From contig NZ_JNXT01000011.1 in assembly GCF_000716675.1 (NCBI RefSeq), positions 76,673-140,672 on the forward strand: a stretch of 64,000 nucleotides of DNA, given 5' to 3'. How positions within the stretch are numbered: position 1 is the first letter of the stretch; the number at the start of each line of letters is the position of its first letter. This DNA comes from Streptomyces alboflavus (GTDB taxonomy: Bacteria > Actinomycetota > Actinomycetes > Streptomycetales > Streptomycetaceae). The position numbers and the translations under genes were made by a program. A model generated the notes under the pieces. The model was not told where the DNA came from and searched no databases. It saw only the letters and a program-made list of their open reading frames with translations. Below are positions 24,800 through 32,856 of the stretch, one piece after another.

Positions 24800-26122
24800 C
24801 TAGGAGCCGGGAAGGTGGGAAGAACTGCTGGGCGACTGGGCACTCTCAATTCCTGACACAAGGTTGCGACTGAACGTCTCGAAGCCTTGCGCGGCTCCAA
24901 TGCCACGGCACTCAACGAGCAGGGCATCGATCCGCTCTCCGCCGACAGTGATGGTCTGGAAGACCCTTGTGTCACCTGGTTTGAGCGGGGCTCCCTCTGA
25001 GGCGGGGCGGGGGTAGAGCAGAATCATCTGCTCGGCACCCGTAGCGCGAAGGAAGGCCAGGGACTCGTAGATGTCGGAGTTACCTACGGATGCTCTGCGC
25101 TTCAGCCGCGTCCGGTATTTGGCGTCTACGAGCACTGTGGGCGCGTTCCGTGGCCCCACCGCCACATCCGGGGTGACCATGAGCGCCTTGCCGTTCCTCA
25201 TGCCGAGGGGAAAGGTTGGCGAGGCGTGAACCTCCAACGGGGCCAAGCCGATTCTCATGGCAAGCTCGCACAAGTGTTGCCAGGTTGACCACATCACCAT
25301 CACATAGCCGGGCGCACGCAAGTGTCGCTCGTCGTAGCCCATGCCGAAGCCGTTGAGCACTTCCACGGAGAGGTCGTATAGCGCCTGCCAGTGGTAGTAG
25401 CGGTTCGGCAATCTGCGGTGCTGGGCGGAGCGGACCTCTCGCTGGGGGGCCAGTGCCTGGCGAACCCGGAGGAGTTGCCGCAGTGTCTCGCCGTCCTGGA
25501 CCTCGGGCAACAGCGCGCTTGCCGCAGATGAGATGACCTCGTTCCAGGAGTTTACGTGGTCGAAGACCAACTGCTCCTGCCTGAAGCCGTCTGCCTCCGG
25601 TAGAACGATCCCCATCGGGTCAAGATCACCTACGACGGCATAGTCGTGCACGATGTGTGAGCGGTACTCTCGCAGCGGGCGCCGATGGTTCTCCCAGTAC
25701 AGGAACGCGAGGGTCCGGCCGACCAGTGTGGTGAGATCGCCACGGGTTGCGAAGTCGGCACGCAGATGCTCGCGCGGTAGCAGTTTGCCTGTCTTGCTCA
25801 ACAGTGCTGCGCGGAAGAAGTCCTGCCGCCAGTCTGCGTCCGTGCCATCGAGGAACTTCGGCACGATTTCCAGTTCCAGCTGGGGCGACAGCCGGAGTAG
25901 TCCGGCCACGCCTTCGATCCGGACAGATCCGGCCGACGAGATCCGTAGCGGGAGCTGCTCATGGCCCAGCAGATCGGTGAGGCGCTGCCCGGCGCGCAGG
26001 AGCAAGCCCTCGATCTCTGACTCTGGCTGGCCTGTCAGCCCGGCCAGTTCGGGCACTAGCCGTGGCTCGTCGCGGTTCTCGGCAATGCGAACACGGTGAA
26101 GTACGGGACTGGGACTGCTCAT
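24800..26122 (-). CDS. mcrC: McrC-type nuclease subunit
   Basis: 440 aa. McrC is the endonuclease partner of the McrB ATPase in modification-dependent restriction. The C-terminal PD-(D/E)xK nuclease is visible as TPDVAV (Asp319) and VDAKYR (Asp333, Lys335), followed by SDIYESLAFLRA. The N-terminal and middle regions match McrC (LRLSPQLELEIVPKF, YWENHRRPLREYRSH). The ATG overlaps the McrB stop by one base (TGATG), giving tight translational coupling. Catalytic residues are intact. Confidence 0.92.
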   Translation of the reverse strand: MSSPSPVLHRVRIAENRDEPRLVPELAGLTGQPESEIEGLLLRAGQRLTDLLGHEQLPLRISSAGSVRIEGVAGLLRLSPQLELEIVPKFLDGTDADWRQDFFRAALLSKTGKLLPREHLRADFATRGDLTTLVGRTLAFLYWENHRRPLREYRSHIVHDYAVVGDLDPMGIVLPEADGFRQEQLVFDHVNSWNEVISSAASALLPEVQDGETLRQLLRVRQALAPQREVRSAQHRRLPNRYYHWQALYDLSVEVLNGFGMGYDERHLRAPGYVMVMWSTWQHLCELAMRIGLAPLEVHASPTFPLGMRNGKALMVTPDVAVGPRNAPTVLVDAKYRTRLKRRASVGNSDIYESLAFLRATGAEQMILLYPRPASEGAPLKPGDTRVFQTITVGGERIDALLVECRGIGAAQGFETFSRNLVSGIESAQSPSSSSHLPGS

Positions 26123-27243
26123 CAGGGCGACTCGGCGATTGCCTTAAGGGCCGGATAGACCTGGCTCAGTTTCAACTCACCGGAGGGAGACAGCTGGAGC
26201 ACCGGCTGTTCAGCGAAGGTTGCCGACGTGAGTGTGAACGGACTGCCCGGAGCGTCGGCCGAGATCGTCTCGGCGACGCCCCGGAGGTCACCGAAGAAGA
26301 CCTCGTCGACGTGTGCCCTCATGAGCGTCCAGCAGTTAGCTGCGTACCGCAACGCCTTCTCGAGTTCCGTCGGCGCGGCCGCGTGCATGAGTGCGCCGTG
26401 GCCCAGCTGGAAGGCCGCGCCGCGCCCCAGCGCGAGCCGCTCATTCACCCTCTGCCAGGCTCGCACCAGCGCTGTGTAGACGTCCTTGTTGTTGGCCATC
26501 TGGCTGGGGAGCTGTCCGGCGGAGTTGCCGTCCACCCCGAAGTGCATGTGTAGGACGGACTCGTCGGGAGTCAGCCAGAACGGCGCGAAGCGTCGCTGGA
26601 AGGCGACATCCAGTGGTGCGACCGATGCGTCCGCTTGGTTCATCGCGCCGACGATGTAGAGGTGCCGGGGCAGCGCATAGTCGACCATCTGACCACTGTC
26701 ATCGAGCAACTCGAAAGTCTGGGTGGCCGGGGTGAATTTGCCGTCGGCGGCCAGGCGCTTGTCGCTCTCCAATGAGACAATGCTCGCGCCGAAGGCAGCC
26801 ACGGCCGGCCCTCTGTTGATCTCGTCCACTATAAGCAGGGACGCCCCGTCCGGCTTTCGGGCGTGTTCGGCTGCCCGGTAGAGAATGCCCTTGGAGGCGC
26901 TGAAGCCCAGTGGCGCCCCATCGCCGAGGACCTTCGGTACAAGGCCGCGCAGTACGTCCCGTTGATGCGTGCTCTGGTCGAAGGCGGTGATGAATACCCT
27001 GCGGTCTGTGCGGTCTTGGCTGGGCAACCAGGCAGGGACGGTGTTGCCCTTGTTGGGCAGCGGGATCTCCGCCTCCGGCTGGTAGCTCGAACCGGTCTCG
27101 GAGTCTCCGCGAAAGGCGTGCTTCAACTCGGCCAGCAACCGCGACTTGCCCGTGGCGGGCGGGCCGCTGATCAGTACATTGTTCCGCTCGGCCAGCAGCT
27201 CGAGAATGCGGATGCAGTCGTCCGAGTACATGTGGTCAGTCAC
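26122..27243 (-). CDS. mcrB: McrB-like AAA+ NTPase lacking N-terminal DNA-binding domain
   Basis: 373 aa. Walker A GPPATGKS (Lys33), Walker B LLIVDEINRG (Asp140/Glu141), then GAMNQADASV (200-208), equivalent to the MNTAD GTP-recognition motif of McrB, and arginine-finger-like QRRF (217-220). McrB powers DNA translocation and activates McrC. The P-loop starts almost at the N-terminus, so the methyl-cytosine-binding domain of E. coli McrB is absent. GTG start at 27243 overlaps the upstream 199-aa gene by 8 bp. That neighbour may supply target recognition (inference). Confidence 0.88.
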   Translation of the reverse strand: MTDHMYSDDCIRILELLAERNNVLISGPPATGKSRLLAELKHAFRGDSETGSSYQPEAEIPLPNKGNTVPAWLPSQDRTDRRVFITAFDQSTHQRDVLRGLVPKVLGDGAPLGFSASKGILYRAAEHARKPDGASLLIVDEINRGPAVAAFGASIVSLESDKRLAADGKFTPATQTFELLDDSGQMVDYALPRHLYIVGAMNQADASVAPLDVAFQRRFAPFWLTPDESVLHMHFGVDGNSAGQLPSQMANNKDVYTALVRAWQRVNERLALGRGAAFQLGHGALMHAAAPTELEKALRYAANCWTLMRAHVDEVFFGDLRGVAETISADAPGSPFTLTSATFAEQPVLQLSPSGELKLSQVYPALKAIAESP

Positions 27244-27835
27244 CGGCGATCCCGTGGCAGTATTTGAGGCCCTCTACACAGTCGATAAAGCCCTGGGCCA
27301 GACTCCGCGCTCTGCGGTTGGGGTTGTCCATGCAGGCGAGAATGTGCTGGGTCAGTTCGCTGTTCCACTTGCCGTCGCGCAGATCCCGTTCGTAGGCGTA
27401 GTGGGCCCGGACCTCGGTCTCGTGCTGCATTATCAAGAAGAGGACCGCTCCGAACTCGGGGTCCTCCTTAGGCAGGTTGAAGTGCGTGTGAATCCGTGAA
27501 ATCCGGCCTTCCGTGGGACGAGCATCCGTAGGGCTCTCCCAATCCAGATTAACGACCTCAATCTCCTTGCCCCGCGTGCCGAACTTCACCGGGCCCCAGT
27601 GGAAATCCACGGTGGTTCTCGCACCATTTCGGCGTCGCTCTTCCTGTCGGGTCTGCGGCAGGAGCTTGCGCATCACCGGATCGAAGGCGCGGTAGGGGAG
27701 CCGGAAGTCCCGTGCACCACCACCCGTCTGGGCGTCATTCGATTTTGCCCGGAGCTTCCGCAGATCTCCGGGGCTCAACTGTTTGTAAATGACCCGCAGG
27801 ATGCCCGCCTCCCGCAGTGGCCCGATCGCTGCCAC
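27236..27835 (-). CDS. Unrecognised 199-aa protein of the defence operon
   Basis: GTG start at 27835 with GGGAG about 7 nt upstream. Soluble, mixed alpha/beta, rich in Arg/Lys in the first 80 residues (LSPGDLRKLRAKSND, KLLPQTRQEERRRNG). Then TTVDFHWGPVKFG and a helical C-terminus with two Cys. No known catalytic motif is evident. It lies 11 bp after the methyltransferase and overlaps McrB by 8 bp, so its product is probably made with them. Possible roles are DNA recognition, specificity or regulation. I cannot assign a family. Confidence 0.75.
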   Translation of the reverse strand: MAAIGPLREAGILRVIYKQLSPGDLRKLRAKSNDAQTGGGARDFRLPYRAFDPVMRKLLPQTRQEERRRNGARTTVDFHWGPVKFGTRGKEIEVVNLDWESPTDARPTEGRISRIHTHFNLPKEDPEFGAVLFLIMQHETEVRAHYAYERDLRDGKWNSELTQHILACMDNPNRRARSLAQGFIDCVEGLKYCHGIAGD

Positions 27836-27846
27836 CTTGCTCTCCC

Positions 27847-30051
27847 TTACTCACAGAAGTGTGCGTAGTCCGCCGGTACGTAGGCCACGGCTCCCAACCG
27901 CTGCGCCTGGGCAACTCGATTCGCCCACGGCCTGGCGGCTACGCCGGAGTGGGCCTGCGCTAGTACGAGGTCGCGGGTGATCGTTGAGCGTTCCTCGCCA
28001 TCGAGTACAGGCTGGCCGCGGTCTAGCAGGGGGAAGTCCTCAAGCATCAGCTGTAGGTCTTCGGCTCCGAGCCCGTACGCCCTGGCCACTAGAACGTCGA
28101 TCTCGGACCGGGCTTGGGCAGCGGCATCGGCGTCCAGAGTGGGGCGGCGTCTGCCCTCCAACGCCGTCAGTTCCCGGGACAGCTCGATGATCCGGGCCCC
28201 GTCGGGGGTATCCGGTGTGACTGGCGGGAGTGGGATGGACCGGAGCAGGAAGTAGTTCATCGAGGTGGTAGTGATCCGGCGAGCCAGCCAGTCCACCGGA
28301 ATGCTGTTCATCAGCGCCACCCACAGGTGCACCAGCGCTTCCCCGTCGCCCGAGGGGGCGTGGAAAAGCACGGTCGGCACCTTGTTGCCGCACACGACTC
28401 CGGGCGGGATGACCGCGGTGAGTAGCGTGCGCTCGTTGGTCTGCCCGGTGACGTCGCAGAAGCCTGCGCGCACCGTCTCCGTCCGCTTAGCCACCCCGTG
28501 GCGGAGCTTGTCCACGGGATACCAGTACTGCGGGGTGACCACCGCGTCTGTTGCGGCCAGCACGTCCCATTGCGCGGCCCGGCCTGTGCCTGATCGGTGC
28601 GCCTTGGCCCGCGATCGGTACTGATGGACCATCCGGCCTTCGATCACCGGCAGATGGCCGTTAGCAGGGCTGGTCCGGAAGTCGGCGCGGTCCCGAGACA
28701 TGTCGACCTCACGGGCCAGCTGCGGCCGCCACGGCCCGTCCGCGTCGCCAAACGAGGTTCCTGCACGGGCCATCCGCAGGAAAAGTTCCCACTCCATCTG
28801 GCCGCGTACCTCGGGGACTGTCAAGTCCCTCCGCACCTGGGCGAGTTCGGAGCGTTCGATGGAGACGTGAGCGGTCTCGCGCAGTCCCGTGTCCGTTCCT
28901 GAGGCATGCTTGAGCACCATCGGGCCCGGTACCGCGTCTCCGACTAGCTGTGCCTTGACCGAGAGGAACTTGAAGCGGGTGTCGATGGCGAAGAACCGAG
29001 CGCGGTTCTCCACAATCGTGAACTCCAGCTCTGAGGCGCTCTCGAGCAGAAATCGGCGCAGCGCCTCCGTGCCCTGCGAGCGGATCAGCCCGGCTGGGAC
29101 CAGAAGAGCGAGCCGTCCCCCGGGACGCATGCGGCGGCAGGAGAACTCCAGGAAGAGTTTGTACAGGTCGGCTTCGCCTCGCCCTTGCAGTTGGGCACCG
29201 GTGGCCATCTGCTCGAGGTAGTCGAGCATCTTCCGACGCTCCCGGGAAAGCGCCTCAGGGAGGTCGTCGTGGGGTGTGTAGTCGGCTCCGTAGTGTCGGA
29301 CCACACCGGCGTTGGCGAGAAGCTCATGGCGGGTGACCTTGAGCTTTTCCCAGGGCGGATTGCCGATCACCACGTCGAAGCCGCCCGGGCTCACCTGTTC
29401 CCAGACGGCATCGTTGGTGAGCAGGCTATCGCCCTGGAGTAGTCGCTCGTCCAGGCTCAGCACGGCCTTGAGATCGTCTACGGTAGAGGCCAGCGCCAGT
29501 CGGGCACCACGCAGCGCCAGATCGGACAGGTCCGCGGCGCACACAGCGTTCGCGACGAAGTCCGTGATGCTGACCTTGCCGTGGGCGCCGACCGCCAATG
29601 CGAGCGCGGTCAGTAGCAAGCCGGAGCCCGCCGCGGGGTCGATCACCCGCGTCCCGGGCCCGATGTGCTCCGCCAGCCCACCAGCCAGGTAGCGTGCGAG
29701 GCGGAAATCTGTGTAGTAAGCGCCCGTGCTGCGTCGCTCACTGTGTGAGATCTCCACCCGCGCCAGCGAGGCCAGCGCGAGCGGCGTCGGAATGACGGTG
29801 CAGACCGGTGAGTCGAGTGCCTGCAACAGCTGGGTGGCCTGAGCCTTAACGGCGGCCTCCCCGGTGCCAGTCCGCGCTCGGGATTCGGCGCAGAACGCGG
29901 CCCAGTATTCCCCTGTGTCGAGGCCAGCGTAAGCGCAGGAAGCGGCCTCCAGTACTTCAAGACGCCGCTCTGGATCAGCCCCGGCGGCCTTTTCCAACAC
30001 GGCCTCAGCCTCGGCCAGCACACCCTCCTCGTAGGCCCGCACAGCGCTCAT
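27847..30051 (-). CDS. Adenine-N6 DNA methyltransferase (NPPW type)
   Basis: 734 aa. S-adenosylmethionine motif I DPAAGSG (138-144) and catalytic NPPW (231-234) identify a gamma-type N6-adenine DNA methyltransferase. Other family marks are STGAYYTDFRLARYL (motif X-like) and the C-terminal RITTTSMNYFLLRSIPLPP, typical of an Eco57I/TaqI-like target-recognition half. No separate nuclease motif is obvious in the N-terminal 100 residues. The ATG overlaps the stop of the other methyltransferase (ATGA). It would modify host DNA at the site that the McrBC-like unit restricts. Confidence 0.88.
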   Translation of the reverse strand: MSAVRAYEEGVLAEAEAVLEKAAGADPERRLEVLEAASCAYAGLDTGEYWAAFCAESRARTGTGEAAVKAQATQLLQALDSPVCTVIPTPLALASLARVEISHSERRSTGAYYTDFRLARYLAGGLAEHIGPGTRVIDPAAGSGLLLTALALAVGAHGKVSITDFVANAVCAADLSDLALRGARLALASTVDDLKAVLSLDERLLQGDSLLTNDAVWEQVSPGGFDVVIGNPPWEKLKVTRHELLANAGVVRHYGADYTPHDDLPEALSRERRKMLDYLEQMATGAQLQGRGEADLYKLFLEFSCRRMRPGGRLALLVPAGLIRSQGTEALRRFLLESASELEFTIVENRARFFAIDTRFKFLSVKAQLVGDAVPGPMVLKHASGTDTGLRETAHVSIERSELAQVRRDLTVPEVRGQMEWELFLRMARAGTSFGDADGPWRPQLAREVDMSRDRADFRTSPANGHLPVIEGRMVHQYRSRAKAHRSGTGRAAQWDVLAATDAVVTPQYWYPVDKLRHGVAKRTETVRAGFCDVTGQTNERTLLTAVIPPGVVCGNKVPTVLFHAPSGDGEALVHLWVALMNSIPVDWLARRITTTSMNYFLLRSIPLPPVTPDTPDGARIIELSRELTALEGRRRPTLDADAAAQARSEIDVLVARAYGLGAEDLQLMLEDFPLLDRGQPVLDGEERSTITRDLVLAQAHSGVAARPWANRVAQAQRLGAVAYVPADYAHFCE

Positions 30052-31127
30052 GCGACCCCCTGCACAGCCAGAGGGAGCGACGATTGGACGGCGACGCCTC
30101 GTGCCGAGCGGCGCAGTTCGAAGACGTACTCGTGGACTGAGTCGGCGTTGCGGACCGCAGCATCGTTCGGGCGGTAGCGGCCGATCTCGCCGAGCGAGTG
30201 GACTGTCAGCTCGCCCAGTGGTGCCAAGGCTGCCTCCAGCTCGTCCTGGCCGACATGCCCCTCAGAACTGTACGACAGCAGCACCCGTCCAGCGGTGCAA
30301 TCGTGAACCAAAGAGGTCAGGGCTGTGAGTGCGCGTTTGCGGTAGCAGAAATCGGAGGCCAGATGCCGCCATGGGCGCAGGCCGGTTACTCCGCCTACCT
30401 CGGGTTCGTCGCCCAATGCGATGGTCTCCAGGATGTGGTAGTACGCCGCGTACTGGCGCTTGGTATAGGGCGGGTCGAAGTACACGACATCCTCGGGGCG
30501 GACCGGGATCTGGGTGACGTCTCCGACGTGGACATCCATCTCGACTGGCCGGCTCCGTAGGTCCCGAGGATGCAGCTCCAGCTCGCGGACGCCGGTGCTG
30601 GACCAGTTGCGTAGAAAGCAGCCATATGTGCCAGCAATGTTGGCCACGCGATTGGCGGCCGCGAGCAGGTCCGCGATCAGAAGTCGTTCCTCGGTCGCGC
30701 TGACCGTGCCGTCCTCGCGCCAGGTGGTGATCTGGGCCCGCATGGCGTCTATCCGTGATGCGTTCGCCTCGGTGAAGTATCGGCGCTCCACCTCGGTGTG
30801 CTGTGCTGAGACGGGGCTGTACTCGCGCGTGATGAAGCCGAGCACTGGTTGCACTTCGGCCAGCTTAGTCAGAGCGGCCTCATAGCCGCCGAGCGAGGCG
30901 AATGGTACATCGCTCCGAGCGATCAGCCGGGCCGCGGAAGTGATGGCGGAGCTGGTGAGGTGATCGTTGATCCGCACCGGCCAGCCGAGATCGGCCACGG
31001 CGCTTGCGACCACGCCGGTGCCGCTGAAACCGTCCACGAAGACCCCAGCATCAGACGGAGGAGGTCCGGCGAGATCGGCGATCAGCCCGGAGACCCTGGC
31101 CTTGGAGCCGATGTATCGGACACTCAC
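30048..31127 (-). CDS. D12-class adenine-N6 DNA methyltransferase
   Basis: 359 aa. RYIGSKARV (motif X), FSGTG (34-38, SAM binding) and catalytic DPPY (218-221, FDPPYTKRQY) define a Dam/D12-type adenine methyltransferase. The middle (about 90-190) is the target-recognition region. GTG start at 31127; first gene of the six-gene leftward operon. Two adenine methyltransferases of different classes in one operon often serve the two strands of an asymmetric site. That is inference here. Confidence 0.9.
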   Translation of the reverse strand: MSVRYIGSKARVSGLIADLAGPPPSDAGVFVDGFSGTGVVASAVADLGWPVRINDHLTSSAITSAARLIARSDVPFASLGGYEAALTKLAEVQPVLGFITREYSPVSAQHTEVERRYFTEANASRIDAMRAQITTWREDGTVSATEERLLIADLLAAANRVANIAGTYGCFLRNWSSTGVRELELHPRDLRSRPVEMDVHVGDVTQIPVRPEDVVYFDPPYTKRQYAAYYHILETIALGDEPEVGGVTGLRPWRHLASDFCYRKRALTALTSLVHDCTAGRVLLSYSSEGHVGQDELEAALAPLGELTVHSLGEIGRYRPNDAAVRNADSVHEYVFELRRSARGVAVQSSLPLAVQGVA

Positions 31128-31564
31128 CGTTCTGTCTCTCCCCTCAGTGCTGGCGCTGCTGTTTTGCCCGGCCGCTTCGAACCTGCCAGCCTGGGTTCTC
31201 TGGAGTTGTACCGCACCACACTGACAATGCTTCGGAACAAGCAGAGCTTACGGCACACGCTAAGTAGCGCCCTCGATGTGTCGCACTGGCGGTCGTGTCC
31301 AGCGAGCTTCGTGGGATGCGACCCCGAGATCATCTCGCCGAGGGACGGGCAGCGAAGTCGAAGCTCCTGCGTCGGTAGATCGAGGAGTGGTTGAGGCTGG
31401 GTCTCGGGAGTGGACACACCGTCGTGTGCGTGAGCGATGCGTGAGCGGATGGAACAGCATCCGTTGGATCGAGCGGTATGTCTGTTGGGTGCGGCAAGTC
31501 TCTGACCAGGAAAAACCAGACCGAGCATGATCACGGATCATCATCCGTCACGAACTTGCGGGCC
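31128..31564. other. Non-coding right end of the element
   Basis: 437 bp between the methyltransferase start and attR. I see no supportable gene. It must contain the promoter of the defence operon (read leftward) and holds the right arm-type repeat. The composition is less GC-rich than the chromosome. Confidence 0.6.
31428..31449 (+). repeat. Probable integrase arm-type site, right
   Basis: Identical 22 bp to 6489-6510 (GCGTGAGCGAT plus GCGTGAGCGGA), lying 115 bp inside attR. See the left copy for reasoning. Confidence 0.6.
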
Positions 31565-31608
31565 CTCGTAATGCGTAGGTCTCGGGTTCGAATCCCGAAG
31601 GCGGCTCA
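31565..31608 (+). repeat. attR, 44-bp direct repeat of tRNA-Thr 3' end
   Basis: Exact copy of 6354-6397. It lacks the 5' half of a tRNA (no acceptor 5' strand or D-arm before it), so it is the displaced original chromosomal end, not a second tRNA gene. Confidence 0.93.
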
Positions 31609-31612
31609 CCTG

Positions 31613-31648
31613 AAACCCCAGGTCGGAATCCACTCCGGCCTGGGGTTT
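31613..31648 (+). terminator. Original tRNA-Thr terminator, displaced by the element
   Basis: AAACCCCAGG (31613-31622) pairs with CCTGGGGTTT (31639-31648); the loop can pair further (CGGA/TCCG). It ends in TTTTG. It shares the outer stem with the element copy at 6401-6435. Confidence 0.75.
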
Positions 31649-31657
31649 TGCCGTTCA

Positions 31658-31900
31658 GTGGATGTGGTGGCGCCGACCGTGCCCGCCGTCGTCGTGTCGA
31701 TCAGTTACACCGGCAAGCTGGTCAACTTCGACCCGGTCGTCGACCTGGTCCTCCAGCTGTCCGGTGGGACCGACCGGATCGCCCTTCAGACCCTCGTGTC
31801 CAAGCTGAGGATCCCGAGCACCGGGGACCAGGTCCTGCTGATCGCGGACCCGGCCCACCCCGGCGGCTACCTCTACGCCGGGGACGGCGAGACGGCGTGA
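31658..31900 (+). CDS. Small hypothetical protein, possibly 5'-truncated
   Basis: About 80 aa from GTG 31658 (further GTGs at 31664 and 31667). It has strongly biased third positions and a sensible sequence (VSISYTGKLVNFDPVVDLVL, then VLLIADPAHPGGYLYAGDGE). There is no clear ribosome site, and the start abuts the tRNA terminator, so the annotated 5' end is uncertain. A beta-rich domain is likely. Function unknown. It is followed by another small gene 43 bp on. Confidence 0.5.
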   Translation: MDVVAPTVPAVVVSISYTGKLVNFDPVVDLVLQLSGGTDRIALQTLVSKLRIPSTGDQVLLIADPAHPGGYLYAGDGETA

Positions 31901-31943
31901 CGACACCACCGTACGAAGCGAACGAAGCGTACGAAGCGCTGAG

Positions 31944-32195
31944 GTGAACGAGCCGACGCAGGTGTCGGCGGTCGGCCTTCGGCTGGCGGTGTGTCTCTAC
32001 GCGGTCGTCGCCGGGCTGACCGAGTGGGACAGCGGGGACGACGTGGGAGCCGTGGTCGTGCCGCGGCTCAGCGGGCCCGGGTTCCGGGCGTTCGAGGCGA
32101 CCTGGAAGCGCTCGCCCCATCCGGCGCTGCGCGTGGGCCTGCGGCTCGCGGCCGTGGTGGATCCGTCCGAGGGGCTGTACCAGGTCGAGCTGTGA
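31944..32195 (+). CDS. Small hypothetical protein
   Basis: 83 aa, ATG at 31944 with GCTGAGG just upstream. Contains a hydrophobic N-terminal helix (VGLRLAVCLYAVVAGL) and a polar C-terminal half ending GLYQVEL. Codon bias is typical of the chromosome. Probably paired with the preceding small gene. Function unknown. Confidence 0.55.
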   Translation: MNEPTQVSAVGLRLAVCLYAVVAGLTEWDSGDDVGAVVVPRLSGPGFRAFEATWKRSPHPALRVGLRLAAVVDPSEGLYQVEL

Positions 32196-32324
32196 CCCGG
32201 CTTCCGGTCCGGTCAGCGGAACAACGCTTGCCCGCGCTCCGCGCACGCGGGCAGCCTCGAACGCGTAGGAAGTCCGCGTGATTCGGCGCTCGCCGGGGAC
32301 GGCGGGTGGCGAGGGGGGAGCGAC

Positions 32325-32702
32325 ATGGCAGAGCAGCAGACGCCGCACGGGCCCGAGCAGATCGTCGAGGCCAAGCTGGAGGAGTCGCAGATCCGGGTCG
32401 TCGGGCAGACGGGCGAGGTGAGCCCGCAGGACCTGTCGGGCAACGGTTACACCTACCGGCACGACTGGGGCGCGTGGAACGGGTTCGTGCGCTTCAACCT
32501 CACGAGTTCCACCTTCACCGCCAACACGCGCGTGTTCGTGGCCGTGAGTGAACCGACGGGCGGCGGCGGCAAGTTCATCGGTGCCGCGCGCTACCTGGTG
32601 TACAACGTGGCGCCCGACAACGGCGTCATCTCGGTGCGCGTCCACATCGACTGGGGCAGCCCGCTCGGCGTGCCCATCGACTACTTCATCGTCAACCCGT
32701 AG
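32325..32702 (+). CDS. Conserved-looking hypothetical beta-rich protein
   Basis: 125 aa, ATG at 32325 after GAGGGGGGAG. No signal peptide. The sequence alternates hydrophobic and polar residues (YRHDWGAWNGFVRFNLTSST, then RYLVYNVAPDNGVISVRVHI), suggesting a beta-sandwich. It ends in IDYFIVNP and is followed by a good terminator. I do not recognise the family. Confidence 0.7.
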   Translation: MAEQQTPHGPEQIVEAKLEESQIRVVGQTGEVSPQDLSGNGYTYRHDWGAWNGFVRFNLTSSTFTANTRVFVAVSEPTGGGGKFIGAARYLVYNVAPDNGVISVRVHIDWGSPLGVPIDYFIVNP

Positions 32703-32737
32703 CCGAGCCGGTCAGTACCTGAACAGCCACCTGAACA

Positions 32738-32767
32738 GAAGGCCTCCGCCTCGTCGCGGGGGCCTTC
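32738..32767 (+). terminator. Terminator after the 125-aa gene
   Basis: GAAGGCCTCCGC pairs with GCGGGGGCCTTC with one bulge, loop CTCGTC. Confidence 0.65.
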
Positions 32768-32856
32768 GCATTCGGCTTGTCTGGGACTCCAAGTCCCGTT
32801 CCCCGCACATCTAATGTGGTGCGCCACGGAGCACCGGGGGACCATCCGGGGGGACC

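Larger units (their letters stand above)
6354..31608. mobile_element. Integrative and mobilizable element in tRNA-Thr, 25.2 kb
   Basis: Flanked by a 44-bp perfect direct repeat of the tRNA-Thr 3' part (6354-6397 and 31565-31608; offset 25,211 bp). The integrase gene sits immediately inside the intact tRNA and points toward it, the standard arrangement. Core genes are integrase, XRE regulator, Xis-like, DUF3631 ATPase, DUF2637 protein, MobC-like and MOB relaxase (6.5-14.7 kb). Cargo runs from 14.8 to 31.1 kb. No TraB/FtsK-like DNA pump and no type IV secretion genes are visible, so transfer would need a helper. The base composition of 24-31 kb looks clearly less GC-rich than the chromosome on either side. 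Confidence 0.93.

Noticed and set aside
31565..31608. Second tRNA-Thr gene
   Set aside because: Only the 3' 44 bp are present; the acceptor 5' strand and D-arm are missing, so it is an attachment-site copy.
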